DNA of 38,773 nt from the NCBI GenBank assembly GCA_033297205.1, contig MU859320.1, positions 1-38,773 on the forward strand, written 5' to 3'. Position 1 is the stretch's first letter; the number at the start of each line of letters is the position of its first letter. The translations under genes were made by a program, and so were the position numbers. Origin of the DNA: Pseudoneurospora amorphoporcata (taxonomy: Eukaryota > Ascomycota > Sordariomycetes > Sordariales > Sordariaceae). The notes beneath the pieces were generated by a model. The model was not told the DNA's origin, ran no database searches, and was given only the letters and a program-made list of their open reading frames with translations. This document shows, piece by piece, positions 22,698 through 33,424 of this stretch.

Positions 22698-25600
22698 GGG
22701 TCTGTCGGTTTGCATGAATACCAACCGACATGTTTGCTGTGGGATAACGTGTAATTTCTCGAAGATACCTCTGTTCACTTGCATATCTGCTTTACCCGTT
22801 CCGAAATGGCGTGTGTCTGGTCTACCTTTTCGGGTTACAAATAGGTCCGTACAGTCCCACCCTTCCTCCCTTTAATGAGGATAATACCAACTTGGTCAAC
22901 CAAACCGGGAATACATATTACCACCATGATCCGAGAGAAACCTAGGCTCTTATGTGAATTGCGTCGGTCTTGCGTATAATTTTACAACAGCTGTCAGAGC
23001 GACGCTGTGAGACTGGCCAGGAAATGACTGGTTTTCGTTGCGCACAAAAGTCCTGGCGCATGCATCGGCAGCTAACACGCCATTCGGTGTCGTTTCAAAA
23101 GGGAGTGACTCCACTCGGGGGTTGACCTCTCCACTTCCAAGTCTATTATGGACTGAGAAGAAAACATGAAAAAGAGTCAGTGTTGGTGAGACAACATTGT
23201 GGTATTCCGAGGTTGATCGGTCCCGGGCCGGAAGGACCCACTCCGCCGGCGCCGTCCGGATTCGGTCCCGTTCGTCCGGCCCGTGTACTCCACTCCACTC
23301 CGAACCGGTGATCAATTTGCACTCTCTCATCGATGCCGTGAATTTGAGCGGGGCCGGTAAGATCTTCGACCGTCAACACTGAATCACGTATTGGGTTCGA
23401 TAGGTGTGTAGAGGTATTTAAACACCTTAACTATTAACTCTCCCCGGCTCCCCTCACACATGGGCCTGGGACGCTGGGCTCCCCCACACCGTTCGTAACC
23501 TCAGCCGCAGCCGCCGTAGTCAAGAGACAAATGCTTCACACACACCCCATCCCCCACGCTGTAAACCTCACCACAGACTCGGACTCCAACGCCCAGCTTG
23601 CCAACACTCGCCAAGAAATCTACCCAAGAGCCCCAAGAATCCCTCAAGACTTACAAGACGGACAGCAAGCCGCAAAAAGTCAACTTGTCCCAACTTTGGT
23701 TTCAATTTGTCAAACCACGTTGCCCGCCAGCCCGATCCCTGGGAGCTAACGAGAGTGACATGGGATGCCGTGGCCGAACGTGTAAGTGACGAGGGTGACT
23801 AAGCGTGCTCCTTCTTTCTTATTGGGTCGCCGCCACTGGTCGATCCGTCACCCATCAGCCGAGTTTACCGGACGAGTTAAAACTCATTACGTTGATGGAT
23901 TTGGAAGGGGAATTTGGATTATGACAAAGAGGTTGTCTGGGGATCTTATCAGATTGGGATATGCCCACCCAGCCTTGGACAACATACATTGCCATGGATA
24001 TGATCAACACGATGCTTTGCGCGGAAATGAGTGACATGCTCTGTCATGTCATTGTCAAAATCAAAGTTGCTTTGCTTCCTTTCGATATTTCCAAGATGGG
24101 TATTTTACGCTATACTTTTCGTCAGACGAAAGAGGTACATTGAAATACAAGTTGGATTCAGCTACCTTCATGAACAGAGGGTCAAACCCATGCAATGTGA
24201 GAACAGGTATCTCAGACAACGCGGTTGGCTCGCCCACGACGAAGTGGACGAAGTGCGAGAATCGTGTTACACTTCTACTTTTCCTCGCACTCTGACTCTG
24301 TGCAATGGCACCAAGCACCAAATAAGCTTGGTGGAAACGTGTTACAGAATCGCTTCGTTCCGGGACCTCTCTCTGCTCTGTGGTATGTGGCAGGCAACCT
24401 AGGCCTGTTGGTAGAGTCGGACGGCGAAATTGCTTATTGTTACTGGGCTGTTTTTGTGGTGGACGAAATCTGAAGGCTTTAAATCCAATGATACGATGAT
24501 TTGATCGTTCGACCCCGTTCGGAATAAATAGTCTTGTTAATATTTTAAGGGTTCATAGATTGAACGAGACAATAGTCAGACCTAAAGGCCACTGTATTCC
24601 ATGAGAGGACATGCTCACAAAGGACGCTGAAAGTTACGCCGTGCTACAGAGAATAAAATACTGATATATGAACTACATAGCACCGTGTCACCAGGAACCG
24701 TGCATACTTACATGTGATGGCCTACTAGATCTGCCTCTATTGCTATTTCCATTCCCAGTATAATTTGTACGTGATACAGCGTTTGTCACAAATCGTTTGT
24801 AGCCCCAACTTTGGTTCAATGCAATGCCTGTCGAGCCTGTCTGGTAAGTAAGCTCAATGCAGAAAAGCTCAAACATTCCTGCCACATTCTGGAGCTGTTG
24901 GCTCGAGTTAAAGTGAGCAAGAGTCCGAGGGTGGCAGCTGCTCATGATGAAATTTGAGTCCTGAAACTCGGGAGTGGGAAGGAACAGAGAGCGGAAGTTT
25001 CCGATCTAACCAGGCTCGGGATCGTTGACCGTGCTTTTGGTTTTAGATTTCTGATTTGGATCTGCGCATGACTCGTTGGGCCGTAAAATATGAGGTTCAA
25101 ACCCAAAAGGAGCTGTGCTCAAAATTCGTTGCCGGTAGCTCGGAGACAGCGAGAATCAGCAAGTTTGGTCACTGAGGACTGGAACAGTAGACTCTCATAG
25201 CAGGGTATCATGTGCTTGGAGTCACCTTTAATTACGACAGGCATCATTCATAAAAATTGATCAACCAAAGCAAATGCGAAGGATCGAAATCCAAGGTTGG
25301 AAACAATGAGAACTTTGAACGCTTCATATAGCCGAAACATGCCTGCCTTCACATCGCCATCTAGATGGGGTATTATACAAAAAAAATATGCCAGCCCAGG
25401 TACTATCATCCGGGGGATAAACTTGGTGTCCATCCAACAGTGTGTGATGGTAACATCCGTACAAAAACAAAACGGGGAAAAAGCCCACAAAGGAGGTATC
25501 GTTGAAAACCCCAAATCTACCCAGGCATGCGCGGCGAAGGTGGGAAACCCTTCCCCTCCGGCGCTTGATTTCCTCAGTTTTCGACATTCGCTCATCCAAG

Positions 25601-25719
25601 GCCCCATAAATCCAGAGTTCTATGCATTCCAAAAAATCAAAAACAGAAACCAAAAAGTCGCTCATAGAAGTAATTTCGTTGCGTGGTCGCATAATTCGAC
25701 GTCGAATTCTTTTATAATA
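22698..25719. other. Convergent intergenic region with a weak gene candidate
   Basis: About 3 kb between the convergent Osh-type and ammonium permease genes. It holds a G+C-rich block (23214-23284), a TATTTAAA element at 23415-23422 and CT/CA-rich sequence downstream, then a possible short spliced coding stretch (see 23731-23924). The rest, about 24000-25700, shows only short frames without recognisable protein. Confidence 0.45.
23731..23924 (+). other. Candidate exons of a small unidentified gene
   Basis: A 17-codon stretch (23731-23781, PDPWELTRVTWDAVAER) follows a CCGCCAG acceptor-like site and ends at a perfect GTAAGT donor. A GACTAAG branch-like site and the first downstream AG (23858) give a 77-bp intron. 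The frame then continues for 21 codons (beginning PSLPDELKLITL) to TGA at 23922-23924. The composition looks protein-like, but the 5' exon and start were not found and no family was recognised. The frame is also open upstream of 23731. A TATTTAAA element and a pyrimidine/CA-rich leader lie 300 bp upstream. This is a guess, not an established gene. Confidence 0.22.
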
Positions 25720-27477
25720 TTATTCCGAGGTCGAGCCCGTCTTCTCTCGCGGGTCCTCCTCTTCATGGTGTGGGAGCTCGGACATGTTGGCTCCGTGGCG
25801 AGAGCTGCTCAACAGCTCTTGATGCCCTTCGATGCCGTGCTGGGGAACGATGACGGCGCCGTCCTGCCTCTGCTCTTTCTCTGCTGGTGTCCATGCCAAG
25901 TAATCGCGGCGAACCTGGTGAAGAGCTTGTTAGCGCATGAAGCCAAATAAAAAGGATAACGTGAAATCATATTACCTCAACGTAGTCGTAAGCAAACTCG
26001 CCGTGCTGGTCATCATCCATGCCAAGGAGCTCGGCTTCTTCGGAGGCGCGGAGATGAAGACCTGGGATGAGGTCGACGGCCTTGGCGATGAGAGCAGACA
26101 TGACGAAAGAATATCCCATGGTGGCGCAAACGTAGGCGATCTGAATGTACAACTGCTTATAGTTGTGGTTGATAAAGCCGCCGGCAACTTCCCGGTTGAC
26201 ACCATCCAAGCCAATGATGTAATCGGCAGCAAAAAAGCCGTTGAAGATCAGACCCACAACGCCTCCAAGACCGTGTTCAGCGAATATATCGAGAGCGTCA
26301 TCGATGCCGATAATGAACTTGATCTTAGTGCCGAAGTTACAAACGACTCCAGTGACGACTCCGAGAATGATGCTGGCCCAAGGAGGGATGTACCCGGAAG
26401 CGGGAGTAGCGGCGACGAGACCCGAAATGGTACCAGAACACCAGCCGACGAGGGACCACTTTTTGGCCAGGCGGTAATCGAGAAGGGTCCAGGTCATGGC
26501 CGCAAACATGGCCGTGAGACACGAGTTCCAGCACGCCATGGCGGCACGAAGGTTGGCGCCGAAAGCAGATCCGCCGTTGAAACCGAGCCAGCCGAACCAG
26601 AGGAAGACGGTACCGATGGTGATCAAGGAGATGTTGTGAGGACGGAAGTTGAGCATCATCTTCTCGTTACGTCGGCCAAGAACCCAAGAGTAAGCCAAAG
26701 CCGAAACACCGGATCCAATCTCGACGGGGCCACCACCAGCATAATCCATCACTCCGTACTTAAAGGCCCAGCCGTTCACGTTCCAAGCCCAGCAGCAGAG
26801 AGGGCAGTAGACCAGTGTCGCCCAAATAAAAATGAAGGCCATTGCCGGGACAACGCGACCACGTTCGGCGGTAGCTCCAACAACGAGGGCTGCGGTTACG
26901 CCGAGGAATTGCATCTGTCATATTTGGGTTAGATAAACATACCCCTGAATCGCCAAGACCAGGCCTTGTCTGACATGTCCAAGATAAACTGAAAGTTTTC
27001 TTACCTGGTAGAAAGCATAGAGGAGCTCAGGGATGAGCTGAGAGCCGGGAGAAGGTGCACCGAGTGTGTTCATAAGTCCGAAGTGTCGAAGGTTACCGAT
27101 GAAACCGTTGGTTGCTGTGCTGCTGAGCGCCAGTGAGTAACCCCAGAAGTACCACTGGAAGATGACGACACTGAAGGACATCATGCACACCCATATGAGT
27201 GATAGAGCCGACTTTCTACGGGCAAGGCCGGAATAGAGGAAGGCGATGCCCGGGATCATGATGAGGACCATGCATGATGAAATTAGAATAAAAGCCTGGT
27301 CGCCTGATTGGTACCATTGGTTGAGGTTTTCGGAGGCTGTTGATGATGGAACTTGTCAGGATCGGAGGCATTGGTTGAGTGGACGTCGTCGAGGTCTGAA
27401 GAGGACTCACCGGAGTCACCGCCGTTGGGCGTGGTGCCATTGAAAGGGGTAGGGGCCCCGAACCATGAATACGACAT
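25720..27477 (-). CDS. Ammonium permease (Mep/Amt family), Mep1/Mep3-type
   Basis: Four exons: 27477-27411, 27336-27005, 26914-25976, 25914-25720. Introns of 74, 90 and 61 bp are GT-AG; the product is 510 residues, normal for the family. It imports ammonium across the plasma membrane as a trimer. Seen: extracellular N-terminus; about eleven hydrophobic segments from about residue 35 to 445; the signature MDYAGGGPVEI with the conserved Asp at 190; FNGGSAF at about 245; and AEHGLGG with the second channel histidine, His347. The first twin histidine is replaced by Glu198. In yeast this substitution marks Mep1/Mep3 and not the sensor-type Mep2 (established knowledge). The cytosolic tail after about 447 is rich in Glu, His and Ser. 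The start is the first ATG (GCTGCCATGTC). A TATATA lies about 390 bp upstream at 27864-27869. Nitrogen (GATA factor) control is expected for the family, but only scattered GATA cores were seen. Confidence 0.95.
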
Positions 27478-29507
27478 GGCAGCGGCAGGCTGGTGGAGTG
27501 CCTGCCGGAGGCTACGGGGTCGGAAGGGATGAGGAGATGGTGACGATCGCGGAGTCGGAGTCGGGGTCGGGTCGGGGTTGGTGACGGTGGCGACGGCGAT
27601 AGGCGGTGAACCCGGGTTTTATTATACTGTAGGAAACAGGACGTAATAGGAGAGAGACTTGGACACGGCGATTCGGTAGTAGGTATTGTTATTAAGCGAC
27701 GGGCCGTGTTGTGGAAAGGAGGTCCGTCGTGGGTTGAAGAGTAGATTTTTTTTTTTGTCTCAAACTCCTTTCAGTGAGAAAACAGGGAGGTTGAAGAGCG
27801 AAGCCGGTGTTAGGTGGGCCGGAGAGTTATGGCCGAAGAAGGAGGCCGGGACGAGGCACGGTCTATATAAGAGACGAGACGTGAAAGGTCGATAAAAGCC
27901 ATGGGCGTGTGGGCAAAGAAGTGGGATCCATCCGGGTGCAGCATGCAGCATGTCGATACCAGAGTGGGGAGGAGCGACCCGAAGGCCCATCGAGTCCCAT
28001 CTGACGCAGCCCGCGCAGGGTACAGATCGCAACTTGTCCAAGTTAGTGTGCCCTTGAAGAAGGACCGCAGGCACCCTCGCTGGCCACAACTCTGCCTCTG
28101 CACGCCGAAGGCGGACTCGCCTAGCGTACCTCAGCACTCCTCTTGTCTGTTTAGCTCTGTGACCTTGCTCTGCCACTGCGATCAGGAACGGAGCAAGGGT
28201 GTTTGTAGGATTCCGTCGACTGGGCCTGCGGGATCCATTACAGACAAATGTGGTTTCGAATTGATACTTGGGAGGCTCCTCCGAGTCGCGTGGGCTCCAT
28301 GGACATCTGTGATTTTTCTCCTCCAATCCATCTGTTTATTACCGTCTACTAACCCGTTCACATGTCCCTATCCAGAATCCAGTTCGTCTCAATTCGCGCC
28401 GTCTAGGTAGTCCGATTCCCGTCGAAGCGACCCGTCGGTAACCTCGACCACTTGGGATAAGGTACCTGTGTACGCAGTGCATACGTGGGATGGGGATTCC
28501 ATGCCAGGCAATTGCTCACGCCGCCCCAAACAGCTAGCGGGAGCCGTAATGGCTGCCATGGCCGGTTTCGCCAATCCGCGGCTGTCCCTCGACTTGTGGT
28601 GTGGGTAATCCCCTGCTCCTCTCTTCCCACGCCCACTCTATTTGCATGGATGGGATCAAGAATGTGGCGAGATGCCGTTCGTGAACCTGGGATATCTTTG
28701 CTCGCCAATGCCTTTGTTTGCGACAAGCTCGTGTGCTATGGACGCCAGAAAGGGAGTCAAAACGGTATTAGGGAATGCTATCAATTACGCAGTCGTGGCC
28801 GGCTACCGAGAGAGCCTCAAAAGCAACCATCAGATGACACAGACACCACCAACTTTAACTTCGGACGGGACGTTATCTCTCGAGGCAAAAAGCGGACACA
28901 AAAAAGTGCGCACACACGCCGACGTGGTGTAATTCAGTGGTACTATGTGTAGGTTAGGAACATGTGGAGGGCTTCAGCCTAGGTGGCTAAACTCTCCCCA
29001 GGCGTGGACCGAAAAGAAGATTGGCTAATTCACAAAGCGTTCCACACTCACTTACCTGAACAAATATGTTAAAACACGTCTCTACCGCCAGCTTGTTTTG
29101 TATTCCGTGCATGTGTGGGCGGAGGACCGGGCACAGGCTGTAAGTTTGGGACGTCGCATAGACGGCCGCGGCGTGCTTAAGGGACTTGCATTGTGTACCT
29201 TATCTCTTTCATTATGGCACAAGCGAGCCGCGTTGCCTTGCATCTACTTACGATAGCTTGATATCTGCATTGGAATATCTGTCAGCGCAAGACTTTTTAG
29301 CTAATCAACATTTTCATTTCGAATCCTCAACATGTGCTCCGAGGTTCGAAAGATTGAGCGATCCCATCAGTTTGCCTTATCTTTCGGCCGTGATTCGCAG
29401 ACAATCTTGATATACAATCTACTGATAGGGAGTTCGGGAGTTCGTTTGAAATCGTAAAAGAACTTTGTTACTAGCTAGGTAGAGCCTGCTTTCGTAAGAG
29501 CTTACAA

Positions 29508-29524
29508 GGGGGGGGGGGGGGGGG
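29508..29524. repeat. Run of 17 G
   Basis: Seventeen consecutive G residues on the + strand, interrupted by nothing. It can form G-quadruplexes and is also a place where sequencing length errors are common. Confidence 0.8.
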
Positions 29525-30240
29525 TGTCGCTTCAACTCAGCCAATGATAATGCAGATTAGTGCGTGCGAGGGGCCCCGACTCCGAGAATATGCCTCTATG
29601 CCTTGCCGTACCTCCGCTGTCCCGAACCCATTCTGCGGCGGCAGATTGGGGGGAACGAGCCTGTGAAGTTCGAGGTCTCTCTTTTTGTGACTCTTTTGAC
29701 TTTGCGGGCTGACTTCCGTTGTCTCACGATTTACGTGCGGTTCGTCGTGTGGGGATTGGGTTTTGAGAGGTACAGTACGTATTGCTCGATGTACTCAAAG
29801 GTACCCAATGAATGCAGGAACACTGTCAATTAGACAGCCAATGCCCGTGATGTGATCGAACGCTCTCGCCCGACAACGGAGTGAAGATCAGGCAGAGCAG
29901 CAGCCCATATGCCCCCGTCTCTTGGGATCTTCACGCATCCAATGTTTCAATGTTTCGTTATCTCAGGCCTCTTGTTCCGGGCTGCCAAGAACCAAGACAT
30001 GAGACACAGCAGCACCGAGCTGGTCAACCGACTTTCACGATCCTTCAGGTCCTACCTTACCGCGTACACGTGTGCTTGCTCCGCTTGCTTCTAGTTCCAT
30101 TCCGTGCATGCATCATTGGAAGCTCCCATTATCATCAGGGTCCCTGAGCCCAACCTTTGCGGGGAAGCTCCGAACACCCTGGGCCACAGGCGCTGTGCAC
30201 AGCACCACTATGACACTTGCAATTCCTAGGGACCCAGTTG

Positions 30241-30249
30241 TATAAAAGG
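30241..30249 (+). promoter_or_regulatory. TATA box (TATAAAAGG) and upstream GCGGGG
   Basis: TATAAAAGG fits the TATA consensus and lies 64 bp before the ATG at 30305. A GCGGGG at 30159-30164 fits the SYGGRG site of the fungal carbon repressor CreA/CRE1. The combination looks like a real promoter, but a site match alone is weak evidence. Confidence 0.4.
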
Positions 30250-30304
30250 GCGTCGATATCCTCTCCGACGTTCCTGCCTGGAGGTTATCCTCCTACTCAC
30301 AACC

Positions 30305-30487
30305 ATGCAGACTGGTGCCTCTGGGCTAAAGCATACGCAGCCGAATCGAGACAAGCCATATCACGACAACGTTCCCAATCAGCACATGAAACCGAATCCA
30401 GTATCGACCGAAACCCCAACAAGCTGGACGTCTACTCGTCTAACGTGGTGGTATGATGAGAGATTTCGGTGGCCTTGGCACCGATGA
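30305..30487 (+). CDS. Candidate small protein, 60 residues, unidentified
   Basis: ATG in strong context (CACAACCATGC) opens a 60-codon frame ending at TGA 30485-30487. It is preceded by TATAAAAGG at 30241. The peptide is hydrophilic, rich in Pro, Thr, Asn and His in its first 45 residues, with a Trp/Arg-rich end (LTWWYDERFRWPWHR). There is no signal peptide or membrane segment, and no family was recognised. It may be the first exon of a longer spliced gene, or a chance frame. Confidence 0.25.
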   Translation: MQTGASGLKHTQPNRDKPYHDNVPNQHMKPNPVSTETPTSWTSTRLTWWYDERFRWPWHR

Positions 30488-31521
30488 GGCGGTGCAGCAT
30501 GCTCTATTGTTCGATCACCTTGAGCAATGCGAACACATACTCGGACCAGACGCATTTCCCCACGCACAAAGTCGAGATGCCGCCAAACCGAGCATCCTTT
30601 CAGAGACCTGGGCACGTGCTGGGGCAGTTTCCGGGTCACACATTCGGACGCCAATTGGATGTAATGAGATATAATACGACTTCCCCCCAGCTTCCGTCGT
30701 GTGTTCCTGGAGGTTCCGTGGCGTCGATTTTGGATATCTTTCGTGGAAACGAGCGGCGTGCTGCACCCCAGATGACGGAACTTGCGAACAAAAGAAGGCA
30801 CGACGTTGAGAGGTTTTCACAGGCCACACCCCCCTGGCACGCCCATCAATGCACCCCTGTTCTTGGCTCCAGAGCTTAACAGCTTAATTACCGGGCGGCC
30901 CCCAGGAGCGCAGGGGTTCCAGGCCGCAGCCAAGCATGCCAAGCATGCCAAGAGATAGGCCTTATCAGGAACCGGGGACCAATGGGAAGCCAGACGGGAG
31001 TGTTGCACAAAGGTTTCTGTCAACGCTTCCAGGTTCGGACAGATTCGGCGGCGGCCAGCCTCCTTCGGGCTCCGCTACTCGCGGCAGGCCCCACCTCCCT
31101 CTTCCGGTTCTACACGATGGCCACATGCCTGCTCTTTTGACCGGCTCGCTTTTGCTTGGTTTTATCTTGGGACTTCGAGCCTCGACCCTCTTTCGATCCA
31201 TCTTTCACTCATACTGACTAACACCCTCCCTCATCTCCAGCCGCAGCCGCTACACCTCTTTGCAGTCCCAAGGCACGAGACCTTCTCCATGGCGGCGATC
31301 ACCCCCCGTATCCACTCGCTGTCCACATCTTCAGTCCACTTCGAGAAGGCAAAACTCCACAGGCTCCTTGGGTTGAGAAGCAAAAACTGCGTCGGCGATA
31401 GGCTCCGTTCTGGTACGCACTTACGAGCGGAAAGCCGAGGCCAGCCATTCGATAAAAAGACGTTGGCGAGTCGAGACTCGCAGCATTCGGCTGCAAAGCG
31501 CCTGAATCTTGGGGGCACCTG

Positions 31522-31746
31522 ATCTCTTTAGCCGTGTAATACGCCATTTTTTCCCGACCGGGGGCTAGAGCCAATGAGATTTGGTAAACACTGAAATGCA
31601 ACCTTATGGCTACTTCTGGCTACTTTTTGGGTATCTTAGCGGTGCGCTATAAGCCCCCTAACAGGAGCACCGACTGTTTAGGACAAAAGTCCTCAAATGT
31701 TTTTATGGGCCGGGAAAAAATTGGCGCATTACACGGCTAAGGAGAT
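31522..31746. mobile_element. MITE-like element with 38/39-bp terminal inverted repeats
   Basis: The left end (31522-31559) starts ATCTCTTTAGCCGTGTAAT and the reverse complement of the right end (31708-31746) starts ATCTCCTTAGCCGTGTAAT. Over 38-39 bp the two differ at three bases and one gap. Inside, a second inverted pair (GGGGGCTA near 31560, AGCCCCCTA near 31653) and a small hairpin (AGGACAAAAGTCCT, 31680-31693) are present. There is no transposase frame. If the ends are set at GCCGTG, the element is 207 bp (31531-31737) flanked by TA on both sides, as Tc1/mariner/pogo-type insertions are. The similarity runs 5-9 bp beyond the TAs, so the exact ends are uncertain. The near-identity of the repeats and lack of RIP-like decay suggest a fairly young insertion. 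Confidence 0.75.
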
Positions 31747-33424
31747 AGAAAAAAAAAAATCGGGTACACATCCAACGGTTTTTGTCTCCACGACGGGGCG
31801 GTTTCATAATGCCATCGTGTGTATGTGAATGTTGTAGTGTGTGCATTCGATATTGGTGATGCACAAGAGAGGAAACACGGCACATGCCATTCATTGTCAA
31901 CGCCGCTGATGACGTTGACTAGCGACTGCAGAACCACTGCCGAGACCCCGTCGTGTTGCCAATCCCGCCCGAGGAGTGCCGCCCGCGCCCGCGGCCGGGA
32001 CTGGGTGGTCAAAGTTGCATCAGCCATCTTAGCGGCGAAAAAGAAAATTGGAAAAAGAACACACGGCGAACATCCTTCTCCAACGTCAGTCCCTCCTCAC
32101 GGAGCACCAGTTCGCCCAGCCATGCGCCGGGGCAACTTCCATTGCATCACCGCCCGACGAAAGCCGGTGGGCCCCTTTCATCCTTCACCCACTTTCCCGC
32201 CGCGGCGCAGAAAAAGCCAAAGTTGCCAAGAAGCCTTGGAGAATCCACTTCGATTTCCACCTTGATTCAAGGATGCCGCAGATGAAGGTCTTCATCAGCC
32301 TTAAATGCATTGTAGAGGTTCCAAGGTACGTACACTCTTTGGCGGTATGGAAGTCGACAAATTCCAAAATCCCAGGCTCCAGACACCCAAGATAAAGAAG
32401 AGTGGGAAGAGGGTACCTGATGCAAGTACCTCCGAATACACTCATTCGCAAAATGAGCCGACGAGCCTCATCAAGTGCAAAAAGGGGACCGTTTCACGCT
32501 CACAACCAAAGCCGGGGAAACCGCCCACTTATCAGTAGGTGAAGACAATGGCGGTGATGCGTTGTTATGTGCTATCGGAAACCTGGAAAGTACACCGAAA
32601 ACATCACAAGACAGGTGTCAAGAGCCTCCACAACTGCACCTAAGTGAGCTTCTTGGCACGTTTCCTAGCGAGCACCTAGCACTCTTCTATGACCATGGAC
32701 CGTGACGCTACTCCTTAGTTCAAACACAAAAGACTCAAAGACCAGGAAATGCCACCGCAATTTGATGACGACTTTGTTAGAGACGGTCAGTCAGTCCAAT
32801 GGATGATGTCTAGTTCCCGATAGTCTTAATCCCGTCTTTTTGTGTAACATCTATCATGACCATACTTGTTGACGCTTTACCACCATTTCACAAATGAAAT
32901 GTAAACGAAGGCAACAGCAGTAGTGGTATGTTATGTCAATGTCAAACATCGCGACCAACATTGGATGTAAATACAATTGATCATGATACGGGTCGGATGA
33001 GATTGAACCATCGCCCCAAATCAGATCAGTAAGAATTAGAAGAGACGAAAGTAACCTTCGTTGGGACAGTTCTGTCCTGGAAAGCAAATTTTGAGTGAAG
33101 GACGTATCTAGATGGCTTCACGAAGACAAAGGGATCAGTTGCGCATATCTGCCATAAATCTTTGGGGACTCAAAATATCTTCATCTCCAAGTCGCATCAA
33201 GTTATGGCTGAACAAAAGTTCCAAGAGACACCAGCTAGATCTAGGCTCGCTAGCTTTATCACTCGCCAGAGCCAGCTCAAAACGCCAGACACACCAAGGT
33301 CTCTGTCTCTACATCCATCACTCATGAAAATGCGTCATACATCCCTTCTTAAAGCTAGCAAACAAAGATTTCCTTACAGCTCCCTTACAAACTCCTTCCT
33401 CACTAAACCCTTTACGGGCTTCCG

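Larger units (their letters stand above)
27478..33424. other. Long gene-poor region
   Basis: About 5.9 kb between the ammonium permease 5' end and the phosphatase 3' end. Composition is ordinary, not RIP-like. It holds a G-rich repeat in the permease upstream region (27552-27580), a 17-G run (29508-29524), a candidate 60-codon ORF behind a TATA box (30305-30487), a 9-bp tandem CAAGCATGC repeat (30931-30954) and a MITE-like element (31522-31746). All other open frames are short, overlapping on both strands and without recognisable protein. Confidence 0.5.

Noticed and set aside
25937..26932. 331-codon open frame on the + strand
   Set aside because: It lies entirely opposite the ammonium permease exons, whose protein is unmistakable; its composition is that of an antisense shadow.
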